A stretch of DNA of 62,000 nucleotides from Gnetum montanum (GCA_015680685.1 MNCI01027234.1:1-62000), one strand, 5' to 3'. Numbered from the stretch's first letter, positions 1-11,009 are shown. Made by a program: numbers and translations. Notes: generated by a model not told the origin, from the letters alone.

Positions 1-870
1 CTGGTCCCATCAAAATACCAAAGATTTTCTAAACCCTCTTGACTAGTGAATCATTCAACGACATGACTACAAGTAGAGGCTCTCTTACAACGATCTCAAT
101 AGCAGTTCCTATACGTTGCACAATAACAAAATTTACTACTAAAATACTCTTGAGGCTTTTAAACACAAGCGCTTCTATGGAAAAATTTTAACAGAAATTT
201 CTATCTGGTAACAAGAACGATAAGAGCAATCTAAAAATCCCAAAATTACTTGCCAAGGATGATACTATCTAAACCACTAGCTAAACAATTTAAACAAAAT
301 AAAAAAAAACAATAAGCATAACTCATAGGACCATGGCAAAGAGGCTGAAATATTTTCTTTAGCAAGTCATCTTACAAGCAATCTTTCACAATGTCTTTTA
401 CAAATGCTCTTCCCAAGAGCCAAAGTGTGTCTCCAAGTGAGAGCCCAAGTGATGATCCCAATGTCTTCTCAAAAGTGTGATGTATGAGACCCCAATTGTA
501 TGATCTTTTCTTCTTACCCCTGAAGCCTTTTTATAGGGTTTAAAGGTAGTTACATATTTAAAAATATCTTACCTAACTTCTCTCCCAAGTAACTTGGCCA
601 ACCGGTTAGGTGATTACTTGCCCAACAAGTTAGGAGGTTACTTGCCCAACAAGTTAGGTAAGTTACAAAAAATCTTAGGTGGTTGTAACCATCATATAGA
701 TAAAAAAGCTGCAGCTGACAAGTGTCTAGTTCATGTATGATATTGGGTAAATATCCCATGAATTTTTGTCTTTGAATATATTTTTTATATAGAGGTATCC
801 AATATTTACATCCAATGTTCATCTCCGTTAAGTTGAGGCTTTAGAAATGTTTCATTTTTACACAAGAAAC
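1..870 (-). mobile_element. Possible LTR fragment, truncated by window edge
   Basis: No coding region is visible. On the minus strand a good TATA box (CCCTATAAAAAGG, about 526-540) is followed downstream by a transcribed-leader-like stretch, and upstream of it lie three 24-25 bp direct repeats. This is the layout of the U3 and R parts of a plant LTR. The minus-strand left end may be a TGTG near 865, but no partner LTR, primer site or polypurine tract is inside the window. The identity is an inference from promoter layout only; an ordinary promoter is the alternative. Confidence 0.3.
591..664. repeat. Three tandem 24-25 bp repeats
   Basis: Three consecutive copies begin at 591, 616 and 640. 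Their core (acttgcccaacaagt) is itself an imperfect palindrome. The array sits about 50-140 bp upstream of the minus-strand TATA box at 526-540, so an enhancer-like role in a putative LTR U3 is possible. Confidence 0.75.
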
Positions 871-918
871 TCCTATGTCTAGTGAGGAAACTAGATCTTC
901 ACAAACGAATGTAATTGA

Positions 919-1601
919 TTAACCGAGATATTTAGGGGATGGCCAAAATAAAATATACTTTTCAAAAGTGAAGGCCTTAAATAATTTTCCAAAGTTAACC
1001 GAGATATCGTGGAGGATGCAGTATGTAGTTAAACTAGCTGCTTGATAGCTTTTCTTGTGCGTAGCCCATCTCCGCAGCTTATGCTCCACTCCATCAAACT
1101 TGTCTTGCCCACTGAACCTCCCAAAAATATGATGGTAGTTAGAACCGTTTCTATGCACGGTTCAGCAGCAGTTGCCATCTCTCCCATGTCGGCAGTGAAA
1201 TAGCTTGGAATTGCAAACCCTCGGTGATGATGACCTGCTTCTACACGTGGGCCACGTTTGAGTATGGTGCATTAAGTGCCATAGAAACACTCAATAAACA
1301 CAGGCATAGCTGCTGCTGCTGCAGGAGATCCCCCTTCCGGCGCATAGGAAGGTAAGTAACGTATTCGATGATGGAGGATTTCGTCAGGATCAAACCCTAG
1401 GCGCTGTCTTGCATGTTTGGTGCTGGAAGAGGATCACGCCATCCAACAAAATGCCGACATCATACAGATTTCCTTTCAAAACCCTCATAGCCCCGTAGGC
1501 TAGATTTCGAGGTGGATTCTGCAGCAGGTGTTGCAGAAAATGCAAACATTGAAGATCATACTTTTTGGCAGACAATGAACGCTCTGGCAGGGCTAAGGTG
1601 C
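919..1601 (-). pseudogene. Downstream part of a broken host gene relic
   Basis: Minus-strand open stretches (919-1158 and 1390-1605) lie directly downstream of the DYDWLLTPP relic and have a non-repetitive, codon-like composition unlike the nearby retroelements. I do not recognise a domain. The first stretch contains a basic run (KLRRWATHKKSYQ) and the second a Leu/Gln-rich run. No common frame links them without several shifts. They may be exons or debris of the same gene, or chance ORFs. Confidence 0.25.
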
Positions 1602-2080
1602 TCAAATTGGGAGGCGGCTCTGCAATAATCTAGCCACTATTTTCAATTTCACGATGGGGATGTTCTCATTACCATGGCTGAAATCTTGGAAGTAGCTGCT
1701 GCTTGAGTTTGCATTCTGATGCGAATAAGGAATAATTGCTCCTTTGTTGCTGCTACTTGATGACCCAGGTGATGTTCGCACAGGAGGCAGAGACATAGAT
1801 GATTGCTGATTTAATGAACTTTCGACACCAATGCTTGGCCAGAGAAGATATGGCTGCTGTTCTTGCAACATTATCGTAGGAGGGTGGACTGTTGGGAGGA
1901 GTCAAAAGCCAATCATAATCATGCTTGTTACTGTCCGTAAAAAAAATCATTTGTTTTTGCAATTGCTCTCCTTGTGCTTTTTTTCTTCTCATACTCTATG
2001 GAATCAAGCTGCTTCTTTAGATCTGGGAGTTCCTTTTGTATTCTTTGAAGCTCTGCCTCAACAAATTGATTTTTCTCCAT
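1602..2080 (-). pseudogene. Relic of a plant protein with coiled coil and DYDWLLTPP motif
   Basis: The ATG at 2078-2080 opens a charged heptad-rich helix (starting MEKNQFVEAEL, about 30 residues) predicted as coiled coil. A run of seven A residues (minus strand, 1978-1984) then throws the frame by one base; in the shifted frame the sequence continues as a Gln/Lys-rich segment into NKHDYDWLLTPPNSPPS. The motif D-WLLTPP-(G/N)(T/S)P is known to me from plant Ser/Pro-rich proteins of unknown function. A third frame (1602-1871) then gives a Ser-rich tail (SSLNQQSSMSLPPVRTSP) of the kind found after that motif. At least two frame changes in about 480 bp indicate a pseudogene, unless small introns intervene. 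The family assignment is from memory of the motif. Confidence 0.5.
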
Positions 2081-2400
2081 ATTCAAAATTTTCTGCTGTT
2101 TTCAATTAACTATTCCTCCAAACCTTATGGAGGTTAACTAAGCCCACTTCTTGACTTGTACGTCAATACATGTTTGTAGATCCAGTGAACTTCTTTGGCA
2201 CTAAAATAGCTGGTAGAGGATTCTCATGAAGTCTGAACAATTGATCATTTGTCTTAAACAAAACTGTATTTGCTAGTGAATCAATTAGAGAAAAACCTTT
2301 CAAACTACCAACCCAACACCTCTGAAAAGTCTTCATCCAATAAAATAGTTATATGATTATCTTCACAACCTCACAAACCCTGCTCCATTAAATGGCTAAA

Positions 2401-3155
2401 ATGTGCCAACATTTCCATCCTGAGTTTGTACAGAGATACTGTGTTCAATCATAGTGGAAACAATCCTAGTCGTGGGGGAAGCCACCCTTAAACTAGAGAC
2501 ACCCTTCATATCATTTAAATCCAAACGCTTATCTAGTTCAACACCCTGTTTCTCTAACTGGGCCAACATACTCTATCTCACTGCATTATCATTCTCCTCA
2601 ATAGTATCATCCCATGTTCTCAACACAACCACCACCTTGTGCACCTTACACTTCTTCTAATTTTCAACATTCTCATCCTTTCCCTCCTTCTACATTGCCA
2701 CCAACTGTTCCTAAGGTGTCTGCACCACAGCAACAACCCCCAAACATTACTTGTGCTACTATTGCCAATAACAGTGAGAGGCCTCCTCAACCTCAAAAGC
2801 ATCCCTTCTTTAAACACGACCATAAGGAGGGACAACACAATTCCAAGGCCACTGCATCCTCCAACTCTGCACAAGTCCAACACTTTGGTGCACCATTATC
2901 TTCGAACCCAACACCTCATGTTACTTCATCAAGGCCATCAATTCACACTCCAACAACCATAATGGGTCAACTCTTTACCCAAGAGCCACATCTTACAAAT
3001 TGCCCCACTATGCTTACTATAATCAGGTGTGTGAACCCCGATGGGGTATGTATGACCAAGTCCCAATATTTCCAACATGGAAGGATTCTCACCTTCCATT
3101 TGTTAATCCTCGCCATGCTCAAATGTTTAGTTATGGGGGATACCCCCCATTCTAA
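2401..3155 (+). pseudogene. Gag-like protein, C-terminal half, element A
   Basis: This is the C-terminal half of the gag-like protein of the pol-less family. From about 2600 a long open frame is rich in Pro, His, Gln and Ser. Near 3000 the frame must change for the ending to match element B; in that frame the protein finishes Y-NQVCEPRWGMYDQV and closes with HAQMFSYGGYPPF and TAA at 3153-3155. The N-terminal matrix-like part and zinc knuckle, present in B, are missing or unreadable. It has stops near 2600 and a frame change near 3020, so it is non-functional. The role, if any, would be binding and packaging element RNA; that is inferred from position. Confidence 0.6.
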
Positions 3156-4351
3156 TAATGAGCAGGATTAATAACTACTTTTCATTTTCTTTGATTTTAC
3201 AACTTTTTATTTTCCAGTTTTTCATTTTTCAATTTCTTGTTTTATCTTTTTGTCTTTTTTTTTTCTTTTTATGTTTTTGTAAGTAATCTCGTCTATGAAT
3301 AAAACACTCATGTGCCTCTGGTTGAGGTGTGTTCTATGTTATTGAGTCTCAAGTGATCAATTCTGTGGATAGTGAGCACATTACATCCACTCATCCATTC
3401 TACAAATAAGAGGTTCTATTCGAGGGTACAGTGATATTTTTGACATTTTTAAAACTTAAAATTTAAAATTAATTTTGTGTTCATTGTACCCAGAATGAAT
3501 AAGGATGGACCAATAGGGAATGATTAGGGTGTGACACCAAGGGGACTTGCGGATTCTCTTTGGTGACATCTATGGGAGTTATCATGCAATGTGGTTGTAC
3601 TAAGATCCTTGTAAATCTAACAAAAAATGGGACTAAGAGTAATAAAAAGGGCACTCAAAAATCTGATGTTGTTCTAGGGGGTCCCACTAGAAAGACATGC
3701 ATCCATGCCTGAAGGTTGGTAGCTTCTCTAGATTTAGTATTCAAAAAAAAGAAAAAAGAAAAAAGAAAAAAACAAGTGCCACAAAACAAAAATCACTCCT
3801 CCCTTGAACAAAACACCAAGTGATCGTACGCTTTGTTGTTATGGTACTCCCATAGTTGCTCATCATGGGATGAAACAATGCGATGTCACTGATTAGAGGA
3901 ATGGACTTGGTCCTGATCTTGGAATGACGGGTTAAGAACACGTTAATCATGCTTTACATGCAAGATTCACTGTGCCATGGGTCAGTTACCTCATGTCCCA
4001 ATCTCTACAATCCCTTTCTATAGTCCATCTCATCTCACTATTCATGTAATTATAGCTCATGTCGTGGGTAACATAGAATTCTTACCTGATTCCAGTGATA
4101 ATTACATATGTGTGTTTTGTGAAATTAGTGTGGATTACATTTAACCCTTCTAGTGCCCATGGACACTTTTAAGTGTGGTTACACAAGGGCATTATAGGTT
4201 GAAACCTACTTTGGACAGGACCCACTTGTATAATCTTTTGTAATCTTCACTTATGACACATGGAAATAATTTAAATCTATTAAGGTAAGTAGTAAGGTAT
4301 AACCTAAGTTTGGTAACAACCTTACTAACGATTGGCCCCGTGTGATTGCAA
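3156..4351 (+). other. T-rich spacer between gag and accessory ORF, element A
   Basis: This stretch is non-coding apart from the short reading frame at 3527-3712. It begins with about 110 bases of T-rich sequence and continues with a segment recognisable in the 3' spacers of B, C2, D and E. In the pol-bearing elements the same spacer follows integrase; here it follows gag directly, which marks the place where pol is absent. Confidence 0.6.
3527..3712 (+). other. Short conserved reading frame in 3' spacer (copy A)
   Basis: The frame is open for 61 codons and ends at TGA 3710-3712. It begins GCDTKGTCGFSLVTSM and ends RKTCIHA. Equivalent frames lie in B (37503-37692), C2 (13383-13625) and E (27611-27865), starting with (C/F)D-KG and with a shared nucleotide block GAAAGACATG..CATGC.TGAAGG at the end. 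No ATG is positioned at the start in A. It could be a small accessory protein or a conserved RNA signal; I do not know its function. Confidence 0.45.
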
Positions 4352-5119
4352 ATGGTCTCGAAACGCGGACAACAAGAAGGCCTTGCTTAAGGTGTGATCA
4401 AACAACCTAGGAGAGGTGAAGGACAAGTTCCTGTCGAAAAACATGCAGAGAAGGAGGAACAATCATTTAGTATCCACCAAGAAGACTCTGCTACTATACA
4501 ATCAAGGCAGGCAGAAGGAGGAGCTGTTGTAGCGCCTGAATAGGGATAACATCTCACGTTGCCCCAGGAGTGCGTTCAGACTATCCATGAAAGGTCCACA
4601 TTCACTGCGGTGACTGTGGAATTAAATTTTAAATCTTTCATAGAGTTCGCTCTAGAGGCTATTAGGGACCACCTCAAAGGATCCCCATTATGGTCTATCC
4701 TCTTTGAAAGTGGTGCCTGGTACTTAGAGGAAAAGTACCAATTTTGGCACAACAAAGAAGAAGGCACCACGGTTAACATTTGTGGTGTGACTGTTGATTT
4801 CTTTGTTCAAGCCATTTTGGAAGTATTAAACTTTTTGAATATAGGGCCGAAGGTTGCTTAGAACTAGCTGGACACTTTTAGAATTGAGCAACTTAATAAA
4901 CTATTGACAGAGAATAAAAGGGTGGCGAAAAAAAAAGAGAAGGCTGACTGGGATGCCTCTATGGCACAAGCGCAAACTTACGTGCACACCAAGGCACTCA
5001 AGGCCTTACAAGAGGAGAAACTCCAGGCCATACTTCAATGCCATCAAATCCCAAGACCTGGAGTGAAAGAAAAGGGAAAAACACCCATGGAGGAGCCACT
5101 ACCACTAGGAACTACATGA
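4352..5119 (+). pseudogene. Accessory ORF of the pol-less family, resembling the plant-transposon ORF type
   Basis: From ATG 4352 one frame runs to 5119, interrupted by TAA after 12 codons, two stops near 4540 and a TAG at 4859-4861. The longest uninterrupted part, 4559-4858, contains SFIEFALEAIRDHL, a WYLEEKYQFWHN segment and VNICGVTVDF followed by QAILEVLNF. The pattern (RG/CG)V-VDF--QAI---L-LP resembles the 'putative plant transposon protein' domain often encoded beside gypsy elements. A Lys-rich helical tail follows, ending KGKTPMEEPLPLGTT. Element B carries a counterpart (36196-36647) with the same type of ending. It sits just upstream of the polypurine tract, where Athila elements carry an extra ORF. 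The function is unknown, and in-frame stops make this copy dead. Confidence 0.5.
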
Positions 5120-5295
5120 GTTCCATCCAATTTTGTAATCATAGGATTTTCTTTTATGTTGTGTCTCAATTTTTTTCTGACTCCACACTGCGGCATGAAT
5201 CCATTCTAGTTAGTCAATAATCCCATACCTATCCACTATGTAATCAATGGTGCTTCTTCTCACTTTAACTCGATAACGAGTTTTCATTCATTCAT

Positions 5296-5302
5296 GGGGG
5301 TA
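5296..5302 (+). other. Polypurine tract before LTR, element A
   Basis: GGGGGTA lies directly before the TGAT start of the LTR and would prime plus-strand DNA synthesis. The C2 LTR is preceded by a similar GGAGGTA. About 80 bp upstream is an 18-nt motif (AGTCAATAATCCCATACC) that recurs before the 3' LTRs of B, C2 and E. Confidence 0.6.
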
Positions 5303-6171
5303 TGATAAGCCATGAATTTTCTGGCTGTGATATCGCAGCCATGATATCGTAGCTGTGATATCACAACCCTAATATTGCAGCGGCTGTGATATCACGGCCT
5401 ACCTCAATCTCTATAAATAAAAGGAAGCACACTTTTTTTGGGTATTAGGAGTTATTAGTCAGTTTTAGAGTCTTTTCATTCTTATTTTAAGTGTTAAGTT
5501 TTAGTTCTTGCTTTTTTCTCAACCCTTTTCCTCCCAGTGTATGCCCGTAGTGTGGTGATTGTAATTGTACGGCACCTTTATTTGAGTGTGATGTGCTTGG
5601 ACACGCACATGACTGGCAATAAAGATCGAGATTACTTCATCATTGCAGCATTCACTTAGTTTAATTAATTAATTAATTAATTTTTATTTACTACTTTCTT
5701 AGTTAATATTTCTCACCCTTAAGCTTCTGTTAAATGTAGAATGAGTACGACTTGATTACGAGCATTTAAGTGTGACTACTTGGTAACCCAGTAGCATACC
5801 TAGGATCCGCGCTTGGTAATCCCAGTGGTAGTCATGCACAAAGTTGAAGCTGTGTACTAATAATTGAGGAACAGATGCTCATCACACTTAGGCTAGTTTA
5901 GATTCTCTCACCCTTTCTCTCCTAGATTAGTGAATATTACTTTCCATTTCCTTTAGGAGTAGCGTTAGATTAGAAACCACATCATACACCTCACTCTGGA
6001 CTAAACCATACGTGGCAAAGATAATACTAGTCCAGGTGGGAAGGCAGTGAACTACGACCTAAGGCTAACCATCTAGATGCCATACCTAGTCCATCTGCAA
6101 AGTTTGATTGGATCGCTCATGTAACGCTTGTATTTGTATGGTTGAATGCAGAGCTACCTCACCACTCATCA
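5303..6171 (+). repeat. LTR, subfamily I (3' LTR of element A)
   Basis: It begins TGATAAGC and ends CTCATCA, 869 bp. U3 holds four GATATC-type palindromes (5322-5396), followed by a TATA box (CTATAAATAAAA, about 5410). Further on it shares with other LTRs the phrases 'cttggtaatcccagt' and 'ggtaacccagtag', and a (TTAA)n run near 5660. The sequence after 6171 is not a primer binding site, so this is the 3' LTR of A rather than a 5' LTR of the gag-pol that follows. Confidence 0.8.
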
Positions 6172-8120
6172 GGTTGTGAGGGCTTCTTTTCTAAGGGCTA
6201 TCCATTCAATGATAATCCTCTCTTTGACTTTGGACAAGAAGGCCAAAACCAAAACTTGAAGTCTACTATCCAAAATCTTGGCTTGGGCAAAAATGAATCC
6301 CATGATCAAAAGGGATTTCGAGAGGAGGGTCATGGTAGGGATAAGAATAAGAATCATGATTGTGAGTGTGGTCATGACTACCAAAGAGGGGGTAGTAGGC
6401 ACCGTGGTGGTGCTAGTCCTCCTTCCTCTTCACCTTCATCATCATCTTCTTCCTCTTCTATCTCTGAATGCAACGACAAAGGGCATGATTGTGATGGAGG
6501 TGACTGACAAAATTGAAATGATCATAAGGCCCATCAGGTAAGTCAAGATCAGGGGTGTAGGCATATAAGGGAGGTCCATTGTCATGAAAGAATGGGTAGC
6601 AGAGGGCATAATAGGCACCATGGCCACCATAGAGGCCATGGTTATGATGAGCCTTTGCTTGTTACTTGAAGCATGCTAAACATAGTAGAGGTGATGAGAA
6701 TTCCTACAAGGCACGTAAAGGATAGCTGAATCAAGAGTCTAGACATGAACAATATCCCCAAGTTTAAAGGGGGTTATAACTCAGATTTACAAAATGATCT
6801 TTAGGCCTTTCATGATGCATGTGACTTGTAAAATGTGGAGAACAACTGGCAAAAGCTTAAGCTATTCCCAAGGACACTCATTAAGGAAGTAGAATGTTGG
6901 TATTGGTCCCTAAAACTAGAATCCATTAGACGATGGAGTACAATGCTTGAATTGTTCAATGACAAATATTAGATGTACTCCCAAGTCTCTAACTTGAGGA
7001 GGTAGATCTAAGGATGAAAATAAGGGATGCATGAATCCTTGGACATAACCATGGGCTGATACTATTTTTGGTTGCACATATGCCTTGGCCATGGTTATTC
7101 TGAATAGGAAAAACTTCACTATATCATAGATGGGCTCTGATCATAAATGAGAAGAACTCTTGAAGTCTATGCCTAAGGAAAATTATCAGAACTAAGAGCC
7201 TATTAGATTCAAAGGCTAATTTATCTAGTAGCAAATGAAGAAGGCAAGTTGAGAAATTAAGAAAGTGCAGAAGAATATAATAGGAATCCTTCCATCAAAA
7301 AGAGGGAGGTCCACTTTTGTGACAGTGAGGAGTCACCACTTAATGAGGTGGTGAACATAAAGACCTTGTTGATTCAAAAATCTATGTCTAAAATTTCATC
7401 CAAGGTAGATAAAGTGTGGGATTCGTTGGATGAAAAATTCCAAATTGCTTTAAAAATGGCAAAAGAATCATGGGAGTAGAGTAGTAATCATGATTGCAAG
7501 AGGTGAAAAGAAGCCAAATGTGCCTACCAAAGGGGTAAGGGTAAAGTTGTTGTAGTAGAAGAATATGTGGAAATGAAATTAGATGATGATGGTGGGTGTG
7601 ACATCTGCTAATGTGAACATCCTAAAGGATGTTGCCCTATCATTCACACTTGTACGAATCTAGGGTGTATGCTTTGAATTCTAAATTGGCAAGAAGGTAA
7701 GCACCCAAAAGATTTCCTTATCTTTCAGACAATCCAAGGTAGTTCCACCACTAACAACAAACCTATTATCCAAGTGGAGCTTCACCATAATCGTATGAGC
7801 AGTACTGGTAGTGGTAGCACTCATAGTCATGGGGGATGCCACCACCAAGGTAGTAGTACCCTTGTAAGCAACCATATCTATATGGGTACTATGTTCAACA
7901 ACCCGTTTCTCTATGTGACTCTTCAAGTCACGCCACCTTCCAACATCACTACTACCCTCTAAAGTATTATAGAACTCATCTACATCTACTAGTGGGGAAA
8001 TCCCACATCCATATTACCCTCCTCATCCTTTTGCATATGTTCCTCCAGTCTTAACCTAGTTATTGCCTACTCCATTAATGCAGGGAGATATTCTACCTCA
8101 ATTGCAACAATGTAATGCAA
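6172..8120 (+). pseudogene. Gag relic of Athila-like element C1
   Basis: Numerous stops interrupt a recognisable gag. A Gly/His/Ser-rich N-terminal part (6142-6507) contains a run of Ser codons. It is followed from about 6750 by the matrix/capsid-like signature 'NIPKFKGG...AFHDACDL', 'KLFPRTLIKEVE-WYWSLKLESIR' and 'LFNDKY-MYSQVSNLRR'. The same segment is present in the gags of B and E. No primer site or start region lies between the preceding LTR and this gag, so the 5' end of C1 is lost or rearranged. Confidence 0.6.
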
Positions 8121-8230
8121 CAAGAGCTGTTAACTTGTAGTTGGCTCCTTAGTCGAGTGGTTTAGAAACTAGATCATGAAAGAGACCTTTCTTTTGATCC
8201 AAAAACCCAACTAAACCCTCACATGCACCT

Positions 8231-8900
8231 GTGGTTGGCAACCTTGCTTCTCTATCTCCCTCTACATCTAATCCATTTGAGTTCTCTTTAAATCAAACAC
8301 CTTCCAAAGTACATACCGTCATGTTAACTCATGTGGTAACTAATTGGATAAAGGCTAGCCATCTTCTTAGGAAACTATTTGATCTTGGAAGTCTCCTCAT
8401 TTACCTTCAAATCATTGGGAATTAGACTTGCAAGGCTCTTTTGGATTCAGGTTCTAGTGTTAATCTAATTTCTCATGAGATGTATAAGGCCTAGAACCTA
8501 CCTCCACTTAAGAAAAGCAACATTCATCTTAAGTTGGGTGATTAGTCCATCACTGTTTCTTTAGGATTGGTGGAGGACATTGTGACCACCATTTTTGGGT
8601 GATCCTACCCCATCAATTTCCTAGTGATTCAAGTGTGCAATTTCAAGGGGGAATTTCCAATCATTATGGGAGGGACTTGCCTGACCACTCTTGATGCATG
8701 ATTCAGGATATGAGATCTTTCCTTCGAAATCTCTAAAGAAAATGCATTTAAAAAGATCAAGAGGTAAAAAGTTTCATGCATCGCGTACAATGATATAGGG
8801 TGCCACTGTGTGCCAGAACTATGGGTCATTAATAGTGTATCTATCAAAGTATGCAATCTACGTGTTGACATATTTGAAATTCAAAGGTGCATGTACACAA
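8231..8900 (+). pseudogene. Retroviral-type aspartic protease relic, element C1
   Basis: The frame reads LTHVVTNWIKASHLLRKL, then CKALLDSGSSVNLIS, where DSG is the aspartic protease active-site triad. It continues through a degraded flap to a 'IIMGGTCLTTLDA'-like second half. Stops occur within TCK, the MYKA-NLPPLKKSN stretch and later. The same order is seen in E (31493-32070) and D (34830-35107 plus 41370-41600). Confidence 0.65.
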
Positions 8901-9062
8901 CCACCACAAAACTGGAGGGCACCTAGTGGCTGATAGTTGATCTTGGAAGTAGCACACTTTGCATGGAACTTACTAAGAGCTTAACATATGCTTACATAGA
9001 AGGCATGGATGAACTAGAGCATGTTCATCATGAACTCTTTGATAATGCAAATTATGATACCT

Positions 9063-11009
9063 ATTAGGAAGAGTTGGAAGTTTCTAAAAATTTTAAATGA
9101 AAGCTCATTAAGCTAAAAAATCTACCTATCAGCATGGAATATGCATTTTTGAAAAATGAAAATTCAGTAATAATTAATAAAAATCTTGCTCTTGAGTATA
9201 AATCAAGGCCACTAAATGTGGTTAATAAATGGCTAACAACCTTTGCTTGGCCATATCCTAAACTCACAGGGATTGATCCTAGGATATGCCAGCATTGTAT
9301 CTACATTGATTTGGCCATGAAGCCAAAGAGGTAGGCACAGTAGTGGTTAAACCCCAAATTGAAGCATATCATCAAAAAGGAAATTGAACAACTACTCAAG
9401 GTGAGGTTTATCTATCCCATTGTGGATAGTGAGTGGGTTAGCCCACTTGTGATTGTGCCAAAGAAAGGTTGCAAGTGGTGGGTTGCATCAATTTTTGACT
9501 ATTGAATATGGTAACATTGAAAGATCACTTTCCATTTCCATTTGTGGATCAAGTGTTAGACACTATATTTGGGTATTGTTATTACAATTTTCTGAATGGT
9601 TATAGTAGCTATAACCAAATCTAGATTGTGCTAGAGGATTAGGCAAAAACAACATTTATGAGTCCCTAGGAGACTTTTGCATATTGAAAGATGCCATTTG
9701 GCCTGTGCAATGTCTCAGCCACATTCCAACACCTGATCTTAAGTATTTTTCAACAATATATAGGTAGCAAGGTGGAAGTCTTCATGGATGACTTCTCCAC
9801 CTATGGGGCTACATTTGAGCAAGCCTTGGAGTATCTTGAGCAAATGCTCAAAAGATGTACAAAGACCAATCTTTGGCTCAATTGATAGAAGAGCCATCTA
9901 ATGGTCTAGGAAGGCATTGTATTGGGGCATAGAATCCCACAAGTTGGGGTTGAGGTCAACCTTGAAAATATTAGGGTCATCCAAGGAATTACCTATGAAC
10001 TAGAAATTGTAAAAGATGTCCAATCATTCCTTGGACATACTGGCTACTACCGGCTATTTATAGAGAATTTATCTAAGATCACAAAATTGTTGGTCAAGCT
10101 AACAAAGAAAGATGATCCATTTTTTTGGACCAAGGAATGTGAAAATACATGCCAATAACTAAAGAAAATACTTGTAGAAACTCCAATTCTATAAGCACCT
10201 TATTGGTCCAGACCATTTCACATCATAATGGATATATCAAATTATGCCTTGGGGGCTGTACTTACATAGTTGGATGACAAGAAACATTCATATTACACCC
10301 ATTGCGCAAGTCAAAGCATTATGGATGCTAGCCAAACTACATCACCATAAAAAAAGAATTGATGGTAGTGGTGTTTGCCTTAGAGAAATTTAGGCATTGT
10401 GCTTGGATACAAAGTATCTGTGCATATGGATCATAGTGTAATTCNGACCATCAGAAGAAACAACAATTTCTTCACTAGGTGAAACACTTCATGAAGATTA
10501 ATAGGCACCTCTACAAGGTGTGTGTTGAAGGCCTAGTTCATTGGTGTGTCCCTAATGTTGATCACCTACGCATTTTCTAGGATGCTCATGAGGGTCCTTG
10601 TGGGGGCCACTATGCTAGGAGATGCACGATCATTAAGATCCTGATGGTAGGGTATTATTGGCAAACACTTTTTAGGGATGCTTACTAATTTATCCATTCT
10701 TGTGAATGTTGCCAACGTGATGGTGGACTGATCACTCAAATGGAGAGACCTCAATAGTGGATCTAACCACTAAAACCCTTCAACATTTGGGGCATTAACT
10801 TCATGGATCCTATTACACCTATGTCATTGTCATTGTTCATTATTGTCATGGGGCATTATTGTTTCATTAACCACTAAAAGGTGTACATCATAGTCATTGT
10901 TCATTATTGTCTGAAATGGGCAAAAGCAACAACTATCACTAACTACACATCTTCTACTGTTGCTTAGTTTGTACAACAGAATGTTGTAAATAGCTTTGGT
11001 GTGCCACAT
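9063..11009 (+). pseudogene. Pol relic (RT, RNase H, integrase N-terminus), element C1
   Basis: This is a gypsy-type polymerase. It starts with the SMEYAFLKNE linker. RT motifs follow in order: DSEWVSPLVIVPKKG (about 9428), DHFPFPFVDQVLDT, MPFGLCNVSATFQ, and the catalytic block FMDDF (9783-9797). Then come the RT-RNase H connection 'VQSFLGHTGYYRLFIENLSKI', a degraded RNase H, and the integrase HHCC region (about 10590-10740). The block wording matches the Athila lineage rather than Tat or chromoviruses. Stops are frequent (for example 9334, 9884, 10156). Reading ends at 11009 where C2 is inserted. Confidence 0.75.
10445..10445. other. Single ambiguous base
   Basis: One N inside the RNase H relic of element C1. 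It has no structural meaning. Confidence 0.99.

Larger units (their letters stand above)
2400..6171 (+). mobile_element. Element A: 5'-truncated, pol-less Athila-like element
   Basis: The order is gag C-terminal part, T-rich spacer, short conserved reading frame, accessory ORF, polypurine tract and 3' LTR. The same order, without any protease, reverse transcriptase or integrase between gag and spacer, occurs in element B on the opposite strand. A is missing its 5' LTR, primer site and gag N-terminus; homology with B starts near 2400. It is assigned to the Athila-like group because spacer, LTR and gag match the pol-bearing elements C and E. Confidence 0.75.

Noticed and set aside
2614-3171. 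185-codon Pro/His-rich ORF as a host extensin-like or secreted protein
   Set aside because: There is no signal peptide, and the same sequence occurs in element B at the gag position; it is the tail of a retroelement gag.
5655-5685. (TTAA)n run as an independent feature
   Set aside because: A short microsatellite inside the LTR; also present as TTAATTAA words in related LTRs, so not listed separately.
6172-6195. Primer binding site after the LTR at 5303-6171
   Set aside because: The bases after 6171 (ggttgtgagggc) do not resemble the tRNA-Asp primer complement seen in B and E or any TGG-starting site, so the LTR was not assigned as the 5' LTR of C1.
6142-6507. 121-codon Gly/His/Ser-rich ORF as a host glycine-rich protein
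   Set aside because: It begins inside the LTR end and runs straight into recognisable gag sequence of C1; low-complexity gag is the simpler reading.
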